From DATAMF01 sp964472565 (lineage in GTDB: Bacteria; Chloroflexota; Anaerolineae; Aggregatilineales; Aggregatilineaceae), in the NCBI GenBank assembly GCA_964472565.1, contig CAYYNB010000012.1, positions 1 through 64,000 on the forward strand: a stretch of 64,000 nucleotides of DNA, in the 5' to 3' direction. Below are positions 19,449 through 27,987 of the stretch, in pieces. The position numbers and the translations under genes are program-made. Each line of letters starts with the position of its first letter. The stretch's first letter is position 1. Below the pieces are notes generated by a model. That model saw only the letters and a program-made list of their open reading frames with translations, had not been told where the DNA came from and did not search any database.

Positions 19449-20272
19449 TTTTACATTCATCTGGTTCGATGCCCCGGCGGGCGATTGTGCTGGCGGGGTG
19501 CCTGATGCTTTTAGGCTGTAATCTGGCACGAGTCACTGGGGATGCAACCTGGACTCCACCTGCATCTACGCCGCGTCCGGCTGAGGCGGAGGGTTGGAAA
19601 ACGTTAGCCCCCGGCATGGAACGGCGCGATATGACGGTTCAAACCGGCGCATTGAAAACTGAAGCTGTCGTGATCCGCCTTGATCCGTCGGTGGTCGTGC
19701 TGCGGGTTCATTACCGCCCCGGCGATCCTCAGTTATTAGACGAATGGCAGGCGCAGCTTCCCGACGCGGATTTGATTGTCAACGGCGCATTTTTTGACGA
19801 AACCGATCATGCGCTCGGCCTGATCATTAACGATGGAACGGCTATGGGGCAAACCCTGAGCGGATTTGGGGGAATGCTTCAGGTGGATACAGCAGGTGGC
19901 ACACGGGTTCGTTCGCTGGTGGGCGAACCGTATGGGGGGGAAGGCTTGCAGCAAGCGGTGCAGGGCTTCCCGATGCTGATTGAAGCGGGCGGCGTGATGG
20001 CCCCACAAGGCGATGGTTTTGACGAACGCTCACGGCGAACGGCAGTTGGACAGGATCGGACAGGGCGCATCCTGTTTATCAGCATCCCCTATGGATTTGT
20101 TTCGCTGGCCGAACTGCAAGACTGGCTGATGAGCAGCGGACTCGATTTAAATATTGCATTCGGTTTGGATGGCGGGCGGTCTACCGGAATGCTGATTCAT
20201 GTGCCAGGGAATGAAGAGGCTTTTCCGGCGATGGATACCCTACCCAGCGTCGTCGCAGCATATGCACCGTGA
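19445..20272 (+). CDS. NAGPA-type phosphodiester glycosidase family lipoprotein
   Basis: A 275-residue predicted lipoprotein. The signal peptide ends in LMLLGC (Cys near residue 22). The body matches the bacterial NAGPA/phosphodiester glycosidase domain: NGAFFDE near 117-123, GFPMLIEAGG near 175-184, RRTAVGQD near 198-205 and LDGGRSTGM near 240-248 near the end. Relatives remove sugar-1-phosphate caps, and in bacteria act on cell-surface glycans or exopolysaccharide. Its ATG overlaps the stop of the VWA gene, so it is the last coupled member of the cluster. Together with the GT-C enzyme it hints at glycan handling by this system. Confidence 0.8.
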   Translation: MILHSSGSMPRRAIVLAGCLMLLGCNLARVTGDATWTPPASTPRPAEAEGWKTLAPGMERRDMTVQTGALKTEAVVIRLDPSVVVLRVHYRPGDPQLLDEWQAQLPDADLIVNGAFFDETDHALGLIINDGTAMGQTLSGFGGMLQVDTAGGTRVRSLVGEPYGGEGLQQAVQGFPMLIEAGGVMAPQGDGFDERSRRTAVGQDRTGRILFISIPYGFVSLAELQDWLMSSGLDLNIAFGLDGGRSTGMLIHVPGNEEAFPAMDTLPSVVAAYAP

Positions 20273-20279
20273 GGAAAAG

Positions 20280-21116
20280 ATGGCAGCAAAACAACCGATT
20301 CCGACATTTATCCTGTCCACTGAAGGCTTGAAACCCACTGATTACCAAGTCTATTCACTTGGTGAAGCGGCTGCCCATGAACCGCGCGGCGTCTATACAC
20401 TGGCGCGCACGTTTCATGGTGATCAAGCGCTGCTGTTTGACGCGCACCTGGATCGGCTGGAAGAATCGGCGCGGCTGGCGGCTATTGATCTGCATCTGAA
20501 CCGCCCCCAACTACGCAGCGCATTACGCGAGCTGCTGCACGAAGCCGGGTATGCGGATACTAAGTTTCGTATCACCGTACCATCTGATAAGCCTGAATGT
20601 CTATATCTGGCACTGGAACCGTTACAGACCGTGCCTGAAACGATTCTGCGGGAAGGGGCGCACGTGATCACGGTGCCAATTGTGCGCGAGAATCCGGCAG
20701 TCAAAACCACAGATTGGATGACCACACGCAAGCCGACCCAGGAAAACCTCCCGGTAGGGATATACGAGGGCATTATGGTGAGCAAAGAAGGCCTTTTGCT
20801 CGAAGGGCTGTCGAGTAATTTTTATGCGGTGTTAGACGGTGTGCTACGCACTACCGGCGAGGGTGTCCTCGCCGGAATCACGCGCAAGGCTATCTGTACC
20901 ATTGCTCCGGCGGTGCTACCCGTCGAGATGACTGGAATCACTGAAACAGACATCTCGCGCGTCTCTGAGGCGATGTTAACCAGCAGCGGGCGCGGTGTGG
21001 TGCCCATCACTCGAATCAATGGGCAGCCGATTGGAAGCGGCGCAGTCGGTCCGGTTGTATCCAAACTGCGGCGGTTGTATGATGCCTGGACCGAAGCGCA
21101 GATCGAACCGATTTAA
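20280..21116 (+). CDS. PLP-dependent aminotransferase class IV (branched-chain/D-amino acid/PabC type)
   Basis: A 278-residue fold-type IV PLP enzyme. ATG 20280 is preceded by GAGGA at 20271-20275 and gives the usual family length. An upstream in-frame start would overlap the previous gene and add non-homologous residues. The PLP lysine is in TTRKPTQ, the LEGLSSNFY loop binds cofactor, and GITRKA holds the phosphate site. Substrate (branched-chain amino acid, D-alanine or aminodeoxychorismate) cannot be fixed from sequence. It ends in a 4-bp tail-to-tail overlap with the KARI-like gene, whose ancestral pathway is branched-chain amino acid synthesis. Confidence 0.85.
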   Translation: MAAKQPIPTFILSTEGLKPTDYQVYSLGEAAAHEPRGVYTLARTFHGDQALLFDAHLDRLEESARLAAIDLHLNRPQLRSALRELLHEAGYADTKFRITVPSDKPECLYLALEPLQTVPETILREGAHVITVPIVRENPAVKTTDWMTTRKPTQENLPVGIYEGIMVSKEGLLLEGLSSNFYAVLDGVLRTTGEGVLAGITRKAICTIAPAVLPVEMTGITETDISRVSEAMLTSSGRGVVPITRINGQPIGSGAVGPVVSKLRRLYDAWTEAQIEPI

Positions 21117-22105
21117 CTCTCCAATTTGTTGGCATCATCAATTATTCTTTGCTCTTGCTGCCAGATCGACATGCCTTCCAAACGGCGGCGGAGAGCATGC
21201 AAACGCGGATAGCCGTCAGCCGATTCGGCGGCCCATTCCTGGGCAAACTGGCCGCGTCGGATAGAGGCCAAAATGGCTTCCATCTGGCGTTCCAATTTGA
21301 CTTCTTTAAACCGTTCAATGCGCGACAGAATGCCGTATTGCCCGGTAAGGGAATGCATGTGCATGCTGGGCATCACACCCTGTTCAGCCCACTTGGAAAT
21401 GATATAACCGAGTTCGCCGGAAAGGTACAAACTGAGCAGAATTGCTTCGGGTGGGAAACCCTCACGGTTCAGTACGTCTATGGCATTCTGCAACACGCCA
21501 TACAAGGCGGGAAGCAAGGCCTGCTGCATAAACAGATCGAGTTCGGCTTCCTGCTGAAATGTCAGCTCCACTGCACCGCGATGCAAGGCCCCTAATGCTT
21601 TGGCAACAGCCAAGATCCGCGGCCATGCATCGCCCGATGCATCCTGGGAGACCGCAACAAAACTGGGAAAGCCATGCCCTGACAGATAATCTTCACGGGC
21701 TGCCTGGCCCACTGTCTGCGGCGCAACCAGCACGACATCGACAAACGGCGGCGGTTCGATAAATCCAAACGCGATATTATAACCTGAGGTGAATACCAGC
21801 GTGTCGTTTTCACGCAGGCCAGGGGCAATATCCTGGAGATACACCTGGGCAGCGATTTCATCGGGCAGCGTACAAAAAAGCAAATCAGAGCGCCGCGCGG
21901 CATCCGCAATGGAACTGACTTCAAATCCATCGCGGTAGGCTTGGGCAGCATAATCGTCATTTTGATTGCCAACCAGTACAGGGAAAGCGCTGTCACGCAA
22001 ATTTAGCGCAATTGGGCGTCCCATGTTACCGTAACCCAGTACAGCAATTTTGCGATCCATCAACAGGCCAAGATTGGCATCTGAGTCGTGGTAAATAACA
22101 GCCAT
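21113..22105 (-). CDS. Ketol-acid reductoisomerase-like protein lacking catalytic residues
   Basis: A 330-residue protein that aligns end to end with class I KARI (IlvC). The N-terminal Rossmann motif is GYGNMG (residues 24-29), followed by ALNLRDS, LPDE, VAP, QDASG, a DLF motif and a knotted helical C-terminus. Several residues known to be essential in KARI differ. The His of the HGFNI motif is Ser107. The Lys of APK is Gln130. In the metal-binding EtDLFgEQ motif Asp190 is kept but Glu is Gln194. The first Glu of the second ligand pair is Tyr227, while Glu231 is kept. It is therefore unlikely to be a working IlvC and may be a repurposed dehydrogenase or NAD(P)-sensing protein. It is convergent with the aminotransferase gene. 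Confidence 0.75.
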   Translation of the reverse strand: MAVIYHDSDANLGLLMDRKIAVLGYGNMGRPIALNLRDSAFPVLVGNQNDDYAAQAYRDGFEVSSIADAARRSDLLFCTLPDEIAAQVYLQDIAPGLRENDTLVFTSGYNIAFGFIEPPPFVDVVLVAPQTVGQAAREDYLSGHGFPSFVAVSQDASGDAWPRILAVAKALGALHRGAVELTFQQEAELDLFMQQALLPALYGVLQNAIDVLNREGFPPEAILLSLYLSGELGYIISKWAEQGVMPSMHMHSLTGQYGILSRIERFKEVKLERQMEAILASIRRGQFAQEWAAESADGYPRLHALRRRLEGMSIWQQEQRIIDDANKLES

Positions 22106-22160
22106 GAATAAAATCCTTTAGATGGTGAACACAGTCCGCATTCTACGCTAATTCGTGACG

Positions 22161-22190
22161 TATGCAACCATCGATGATGGTTTGCGTATA
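22161..22190. promoter_or_regulatory. Inverted repeat between divergent KARI-like and ECF sigma genes
   Basis: GCAACCATC and GATGGTTTGC face each other around GAT within 22164-22185, with flanking TATG/CGTA partial symmetry. One unpaired A is the only break in the core. It lies about 60-80 bp from both divergent starts, a plausible operator or UTR hairpin. No regulator can be named. Confidence 0.4.
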
Positions 22191-22222
22191 TGATGATAGT
22201 AGGGGCAAGTTGACGAGGTAGG

Positions 22223-22819
22223 GTGATAGTGAGCCAAGAAAACGATTCCCTGTGGGTGGCACAAACCCTCGCAGGCGATCAACAGGCTTTTGGCGAACTC
22301 GTCCACCGGTATGAGCGGGACGTGTTTAACCTTTCATACCGGATGTTAAATGATCGCGGCGAAGCCGAGGATGCAGCACAAGAAGCGTTTTTACGCGCTT
22401 ATGCGAATCTGGATCGCTATGATCCAGAGCGGCCATTTAAAACCTGGGTGCTGTCGATTGCATCCAACCATTGTATTGATCGCATTCGCCGCCGCCGGCT
22501 GACGTGGCTGTCGCTGGAAGAACCACTGCCACCGCATCCGGCGCTGACCAGCGATCTGCCGGGGCCTGAAGAAGCCGCCTTAACAAACGAGCGAAACCAA
22601 GTGGTGCAAGAATTATTGGGACAACTACCTGCTGATTATCGCATGGCGGTCGTCTTACGTTATTGGTATGACTTATCGTATGCCGAAATCGCAGATATGT
22701 TAAACACAACCGAAAGCGCTATTAAAAGCCGATTGTTTCGCGCCCGACAAGCGCTGGCCGACCAGTTGGAGGCGAAACCGATACCTTTTTTAAATCCTGC
22801 GATGGAGGGATCTAGTTGA
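22223..22819 (+). CDS. ECF-type RNA polymerase sigma factor
   Basis: A 198-residue sigma-70 family protein with region 2 (LVHRYERDVFNLSYRML near 25-41, DRIRRRRL) and region 4 (LPADYRMAVVLRYW with helix-turn-helix SYAEIADMLNTTESAIKSRL), and no region 1 or 3. This is the standard ECF layout. It directs RNA polymerase to a stress or envelope regulon, and the next gene encodes its likely anti-sigma factor. The start is GTG 22223 or GTG 22229. GAGG at 22215-22218 leaves 4 or 10 bp, so both are possible. A GGAGGG near the stop serves the downstream gene. Confidence 0.9.
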   Translation: MIVSQENDSLWVAQTLAGDQQAFGELVHRYERDVFNLSYRMLNDRGEAEDAAQEAFLRAYANLDRYDPERPFKTWVLSIASNHCIDRIRRRRLTWLSLEEPLPPHPALTSDLPGPEEAALTNERNQVVQELLGQLPADYRMAVVLRYWYDLSYAEIADMLNTTESAIKSRLFRARQALADQLEAKPIPFLNPAMEGSS

Positions 22820-23373
22820 TGAGTGAAGAAAAGATGCAGCGCGCCCTCGATCAAGAATTGTCGGCGGCAGAACTCGACGCATTACACGCCCAGATCAATG
22901 AATCACCGGACACGGCGCAGCAGTGGGAACGGTTGCAGCAGGTGGACCATGTGATTCGTGAAACACCGATGGTCGCACCACTGCCCGGTTTCACCGAGCG
23001 GGTGATGGCGGCCATTGCTGCAATGCCCTTGCCGGGGTTTGCCAAAGGGCATATGGGTCTGGGGCTGGCTTTAGGACTGTTGGCGGCGGCGTTGTTAACG
23101 CTGCCGCTGTTGTCTGTGGTGCTGATTCTGCTGCTCAGTGTCGCTACTAATCCGGGCGCATTGAATTCTTTTTTTCAAAGTCTGACGGACAGCAGCGGGA
23201 CAGTCGCGGCGCTGGCTGGAAATGCAGGCGATGAATTAGCGCGACTGGTCACAAAGACCCCCGTGCTTCTGGCTTTGCTCACCGTTGTTATTCCGCTCAC
23301 CGCCCTGTGGATATGGTGGGTGTGGCATCTGTGGCGCAAGCCAAGCCTTGCATCCGAACAGCAGGTGCTTTAG
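22819..23373 (+). CDS. Anti-sigma-like membrane protein
   Basis: A 184-residue protein from ATG 22819, preceded by GGAGGG at 22804-22809. The ATG shares one base with the stop of the sigma gene. The cytoplasmic N-terminus (residues 1-70) resembles the anti-sigma domain fold (LDQELSAAELDALHAQI) but lacks the zinc-binding His/Cys set of ZAS domains. Two hydrophobic helices occur near residues 80-110 and 150-175. Pairing directly behind an ECF sigma gene supports the role; the sequence alone is suggestive. Confidence 0.7.
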   Translation: MSEEKMQRALDQELSAAELDALHAQINESPDTAQQWERLQQVDHVIRETPMVAPLPGFTERVMAAIAAMPLPGFAKGHMGLGLALGLLAAALLTLPLLSVVLILLLSVATNPGALNSFFQSLTDSSGTVAALAGNAGDELARLVTKTPVLLALLTVVIPLTALWIWWVWHLWRKPSLASEQQVL

Positions 23374-23381
23374 GAGGTCGC

Positions 23382-24362
23382 ATGAACAACCGCCGGTTGT
23401 GGATTCCAATCTTGGCGCTTCTGAATCTGATGGTTGTGACGCTGGCATGTAAGGTGAGCGATCTCAGTAACTTCTCGTTGACGGATCGCTTCACACTGCG
23501 GAGTAATGAAACGCGTACCGACGATCTGATGGTTGTAGCCGATACTATTGAACTTGAGCGCGAAAGCAGCATCGAAGGCGATGCGACCTTGATTGGCACT
23601 CAGGTGGACCTGGATGGACAGATAACCGGCGATACAGTCGTGATTGCGGATGTTCTGCGTGTTGGGGATGCCGCACAGATCGAAGGCGATTTGAGTTACT
23701 GTGTGGACAGCCTGGAACGCAGTGATAGCGCTCAAATAAACGGGCAAGTGACACGCGAATGTGATAAAGGGGCACGCGAAAGTGTCTCCGGTGCATTCCA
23801 GTCGGGCGTGAATGGATGGCAGGACAGCTTTGAGGCGCGCCTGGGCAGTACAGTTGCGGGCGCACTGTTTGGCGGCTTATTTGCGTCACTGATAGTGGTG
23901 GTGCTGCCCCGACGGTTGAGCCGGGTATCGGAGGCCGTGCGCCTTTCACCGGCTACCAATGGTGGCGTGGGGTGCCTGACGCTGGTGGTCGCCGTTGGCC
24001 TGACGATGGTCTATATTTTCTCGCTGCTGCTGGTTTTACCGCTGTTTCTGCTGCCGTTTGTGCTGCTGGCCTGGTTGGTGCTGGGCTTGCTCGCGCTGCT
24101 GGGATGGGTGGCACTGGCCGAACCTTTTGGACGCTATCTGATGCGCAAGATGAATGTACGCGATGTTCCTCCGATGGTCGTGGCTGCGGTTGGTGGTGTG
24201 CTGTTGTCGCTGGCCGTCAATATCTGGAATGTCTTCTGGTTCACGGGTTGGATCGGCTTTCTGGCGACGATGATTCTGGGCGCAGTGGGCCTCGGCGCAG
24301 TCGTTACCACCCGGTTGGGAGCGCGGCTGCCTGCTCAACCTACTCAGGCTCGCCGGCCATAA
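23382..24362 (+). CDS. Polymer-forming (bactofilin-like) membrane lipoprotein
   Basis: A 326-residue protein from ATG 23382, with AGGAGGT ending 3 bp before it. The signal peptide ends in VTLAC (Cys near 23). Residues about 45-135 show beta-helix repeats (VVADTIELERESSIEGDATLIG, then VDLDGQITGD and VVIADVLRVG), as in bactofilin or polymer-forming cytoskeletal domains. Residues 165-300 contain four to five hydrophobic helices. It follows the sigma/anti-sigma pair closely and is likely part of the same operon, perhaps the envelope target or a sensor. Exact function unknown. Confidence 0.75.
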   Translation: MNNRRLWIPILALLNLMVVTLACKVSDLSNFSLTDRFTLRSNETRTDDLMVVADTIELERESSIEGDATLIGTQVDLDGQITGDTVVIADVLRVGDAAQIEGDLSYCVDSLERSDSAQINGQVTRECDKGARESVSGAFQSGVNGWQDSFEARLGSTVAGALFGGLFASLIVVVLPRRLSRVSEAVRLSPATNGGVGCLTLVVAVGLTMVYIFSLLLVLPLFLLPFVLLAWLVLGLLALLGWVALAEPFGRYLMRKMNVRDVPPMVVAAVGGVLLSLAVNIWNVFWFTGWIGFLATMILGAVGLGAVVTTRLGARLPAQPTQARRP

Positions 24363-24363
24363 G

Positions 24364-24984
24364 TCACTCCACTTCGTAGACCGCTACCATGTTGGTCAGA
24401 ATGGCGCGGGTGAACTGCTGCACCTGACGCAGCAAGCCGCCCCAATCGGTTGTGGGGCGCGGCACACCCGCATCGGAAAGCTGAATTACAGCATCCAGCA
24501 GAAAATCACTGAAGTAAAAGTATCCTTCCAGGGCCTTGGATAATACAAGGCCCTGACTTTTGAGCAGTTTGCCGTAGGTTTCACCCACTGTTGCGGCAGC
24601 ATGAAGCGCTTCGGATTGTCCGGGATTGGCCAGATGCTGCATCAGAATATCCATCAAATAAAGGCCCTGCTGACGCATAATCTCGCGCGCTTCAGCGGAA
24701 AGCTGCTCATACCAGTCCTGGTTGTACAGCTTTTGCTTATCGCCAATTTCAAGGCGGGTGCGCCCTAATGCGGTTTGGACCACAACCTGAGCTTCAGATG
24801 GATAGGTGAGGCGATGTGAGGCCAACCACTGCTTCAAATCGACGCGCCGAAAGCGGCGGTGTCCCCCTGGTGTGCGCCGAAATGGTAATTCGCCCCGCTC
24901 GGCCCAGTTACGGATGGTTGCCGGATGTACGCCGATAATTTCAGCCGCTTCGCCCAGGCTGACCCATTCGGATGTATGGCCCAC
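24364..24984 (-). CDS. MerR/excisionase-type DNA-binding regulator with helical C-terminal domain
   Basis: A 206-residue protein. Residues 7-55 are a winged helix-turn-helix of the MerR/HTH_17 type (SLGEAAEIIGVHPATIRNWAERG, then GGHRRFRRVDL). Residues about 85-200 look all-helical and may bind a ligand or partner. I do not recognise the C-terminal domain with certainty. It is the last gene of the minus-strand run, 52 bp downstream of priA. Its end is 1 bp from the convergent polymer-forming gene. Confidence 0.75.
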   Translation of the reverse strand: MGHTSEWVSLGEAAEIIGVHPATIRNWAERGELPFRRTPGGHRRFRRVDLKQWLASHRLTYPSEAQVVVQTALGRTRLEIGDKQKLYNQDWYEQLSAEAREIMRQQGLYLMDILMQHLANPGQSEALHAAATVGETYGKLLKSQGLVLSKALEGYFYFSDFLLDAVIQLSDAGVPRPTTDWGGLLRQVQQFTRAILTNMVAVYEVE

Positions 24985-25036
24985 AGAAACCCCCTCACAC
25001 CTAAATACTACAATAATGATACACGATTTCTTTTAA

Positions 25037-27979
25037 TTACAGCATGTCCACCGGATCAATATCCAGAAACCAACCTTCGGCCAGATCCAGGTTACTGAGC
25101 ACGGCTGCCGGTTCCGGGCTGCGGATCACCAGATGCCAGCGGTATAAGTCATTCCGTTTGGCAAAAAAACACGGCGTAGGACCAATGATCTCAGTCGCTG
25201 TGAAGTGGCCCTGTTCGATAGAGGCTTCGAGAATCGATGCCGCGCGTCGGGCGTCCTGTTCGGCACGGGTAGGGGTAACATGCTGAAAAATAATCCGTGC
25301 CAACCGCCGGAACGGGGGATACATCTGATCACTGCGATAGGCGATTTCCTGGCGATAGAATGCTTCATAGTCGTGCCGAGTTGCGGCCTGGATCGCATAA
25401 TGTTCTGGTAAGTAACTTTGCAGTACGACGCGTCCACCTAAAATGCTGCGCCCTGCTCGTCCGGCTACCTGAGTCAGTAGTTGAAAGGTGCGTTCTCCGG
25501 CGCGATAGTCGGGCAGGCCAAGCGCTGTATCAGCGGAGATAATGCCAACGAGGGTAACTTGCGGCAGGTCCAGCCCTTTGGCGATCATCTGCGTGCCGAT
25601 CAGAATATCCGCCTGGCCTTCGCTGAACTGGCGCATAATGATTTCATGTGCTTCGCGGCCTGTTGCGGTGTCCCGATCCCAGCGGATGGTACGCGCGGAG
25701 GGAAACTCCGTTTGGACGGCGGATTCGATCAATTCCGTACCCTGGCCAAAATTCTTGATCCGGTTGCTGCCGCAGTCAGGACAGACGGTCATCTGACCGG
25801 TTTGATAGCCGCAGTAATGGCATACAAGGGCCTGACGGGGGCCATGATAGGTGAGGGGGGTGTTGCAACGTGGGCACATGGCGATATAGCCGCAGTTGCG
25901 GCACATCACAAAAGTTGCTGTTCCGCGCCGATTCAAAAATAGAATTGCCTGTTCGCCGCGTGTCAGCACCTCATTCAGCGCTGTGCGTAATGGGCGGCTA
26001 AAGATGCTGCGATTCCCGGCGCGCAGTTCCTGCCGCATATCGGCCACACGGACAGCGGGTAGATCGGCACTCACGGCGTCGGATGCTTCGGTGGGATGAT
26101 AACGAGCAGTGGGGGCGTTGAGGCGGCGAATCTGCTCTGCGATACGTTCCCGGTGGGCAAGCACGCGACTTTGTAGACGCAACAGGCGGTAATCGCCCCG
26201 TTCGGCGCGGAAATAGGTAATTACATCGGGCGTAGCGCTGCCTAATAACACGGTGCCGCGCGTCAGGCGCATATATTCTGCCGCCACATCACGCGCGTGG
26301 TAGTAGGGCGGCGCGATGGGCGGAGACTGCTTATAACTATCGTCGTGTTCTTCGTCCAGAATGATCAGGCCAATGTCGGGCAAGGGAGCAAAAAGCGCTG
26401 AACGCGCGCCGACAATGACATGAATTTCACCCGTGCGCGCCCGCCGCCACGTGTCGTAGCGCTCACCGGGAGTCAGCCCGCTGTGGACAATCGATACACG
26501 CCCCGGAAAACGCGCCGCAAAACGCCGTACGGTTTGAGGCGTTAGCGAAATTTCGGGAACCAACACAAGCGCCTGCCGCCCCTGCGCCAGTGCGCGTTCG
26601 ACGGCACGGAGATAAATTTCCGTTTTACCCGATCCGGTTACACCATGCAGCAGAAAGACACCCGGCGTTTCGGGCGTGGGAGAAATTTCGCCCCAGTGGA
26701 CATTATCCATGTAACGCCGGATTTCATCCCATGCGCCTTCCTGATCGTGGGTCAAGGGGGGAGCCAGGGTCGGCACAAAATCACGGTCCACGAGTGGATC
26801 GCGCCAGGTTTCGGTTTCGCCAAATGTGACCAACCCGTCTTCTTCTAACTGTTGCAAACGGGCGAGGTCACTGCCCGTTTGGGCATACACCTCGCGCACA
26901 TTAACGGCTTCACCCTGTTTGACCAGATAGTTCAAAATATCAAGATAGGGCTGGCTGCCACGCAGATCGATAATCCGCTGTTGGATTTCTTCGGTGGAAC
27001 GGATCAATTCCACCATTGCCGGTTCTTTCCAACGGCGGATAGTGCCTGCTTTTTCGAGTTCACGTACCCCGGTTGAATTTAATTCGCGCTGCGGCAACGG
27101 GTGGCCGACCTGGATCAGCGCTTCGAGCACTTCCCGCTGGGCACGCTGAGCAACCGTGCGGTTGTAGTCGTCATCGTCCAGCCGTGCGGCCATTTCCTGG
27201 GGAGGAAGCGCCAGTTCTACCCAGGTTTCGCGGGTTTCAATGCGGACATCGCCCGATTCGGCCAGCGCTTTGACCGGGGCTTCTTTGGTGCCGACCGCCA
27301 TACAGATGGCACTCATGCTAAGGCGGTGATTGCGGGTTGCCAGCAGCACTTCGAGGATATTCGCGCGACGGGACTCACGACCCAGACGCGGCGCAATGCT
27401 GGGAACGCGGCTGGGGGGAATGGCAAGCTGCACGGTGCGAATGATTTGGGGTTTGACGCTGGGCGGGTCCAGCACGGGTTCGCGCAGCACCAGATCGCGC
27501 TTGACCAAGCTGTTCATGGATGCTTGCCATTCGGTATGCGGCAGCGCTTTTTTCAACTGCCGACCACGCAGCGGACCACGCCGCCGCAGCAGGCTTATAA
27601 TTCGGGCCTGTGTTGGGGTATTGCCCTCGGCAGATTCATCCGCCAGCGTATAGAGCATATCGCCGCTTTTGGCCATGCCAGGCGGTAGCATCAGCCACAG
27701 GCACGGTCCAAGCGGCGTCAGCGTTTCCTGCGCCATCCACCGAGCCAGCGCGATCTGCGCCGAAGTCACAACAGGCAGCGGATCCTGCCGTTCGAGGATG
27801 GGTTTCGTTTCAGGAACCGGACTACTTTCGTGCAGTGCGATCACAATGCCGGTGGTGAAAGCAGTGCCAAAACCAATTTTAACCAGATGCCCTGGCGCGA
27901 TTTTCCCGGCCAGTTCAGCAGGAATATGGTAATGGAAGGTCCGATCTACCGGGCGATTGACGGCAACTTCAGCATACAT
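25037..27979 (-). CDS. priA: Primosomal protein N' (replication restart helicase PriA)
   Basis: A 980-residue PriA, longer than the common 730-830 through an extended N-terminal half. The N-terminal DNA-binding domain begins VNRPVDRTFHYHIP. Helicase motifs follow: Walker A GVTGSGKTEIY (near 465-475), DEEH (near 560), GSATPD, and later motifs GTQMIAKGLD and QVAGRAGR. Eight cysteines in four pairs (CRNC, CPRC, CHYC, CPDC) form the two zinc sites of the primosome-assembly domain. PriA restarts stalled forks by unwinding and loading the replisome. It starts 8 bp after the CorC-like gene. Confidence 0.95.
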   Translation of the reverse strand: MYAEVAVNRPVDRTFHYHIPAELAGKIAPGHLVKIGFGTAFTTGIVIALHESSPVPETKPILERQDPLPVVTSAQIALARWMAQETLTPLGPCLWLMLPPGMAKSGDMLYTLADESAEGNTPTQARIISLLRRRGPLRGRQLKKALPHTEWQASMNSLVKRDLVLREPVLDPPSVKPQIIRTVQLAIPPSRVPSIAPRLGRESRRANILEVLLATRNHRLSMSAICMAVGTKEAPVKALAESGDVRIETRETWVELALPPQEMAARLDDDDYNRTVAQRAQREVLEALIQVGHPLPQRELNSTGVRELEKAGTIRRWKEPAMVELIRSTEEIQQRIIDLRGSQPYLDILNYLVKQGEAVNVREVYAQTGSDLARLQQLEEDGLVTFGETETWRDPLVDRDFVPTLAPPLTHDQEGAWDEIRRYMDNVHWGEISPTPETPGVFLLHGVTGSGKTEIYLRAVERALAQGRQALVLVPEISLTPQTVRRFAARFPGRVSIVHSGLTPGERYDTWRRARTGEIHVIVGARSALFAPLPDIGLIILDEEHDDSYKQSPPIAPPYYHARDVAAEYMRLTRGTVLLGSATPDVITYFRAERGDYRLLRLQSRVLAHRERIAEQIRRLNAPTARYHPTEASDAVSADLPAVRVADMRQELRAGNRSIFSRPLRTALNEVLTRGEQAILFLNRRGTATFVMCRNCGYIAMCPRCNTPLTYHGPRQALVCHYCGYQTGQMTVCPDCGSNRIKNFGQGTELIESAVQTEFPSARTIRWDRDTATGREAHEIIMRQFSEGQADILIGTQMIAKGLDLPQVTLVGIISADTALGLPDYRAGERTFQLLTQVAGRAGRSILGGRVVLQSYLPEHYAIQAATRHDYEAFYRQEIAYRSDQMYPPFRRLARIIFQHVTPTRAEQDARRAASILEASIEQGHFTATEIIGPTPCFFAKRNDLYRWHLVIRSPEPAAVLSNLDLAEGWFLDIDPVDML

Positions 27980-27987
27980 AATGCCTA

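Noticed and set aside
21113..22105. Annotation as functional ketol-acid reductoisomerase IlvC
   Set aside because: Four residues essential in the family differ, and no ilvB, ilvN or ilvD lies nearby.
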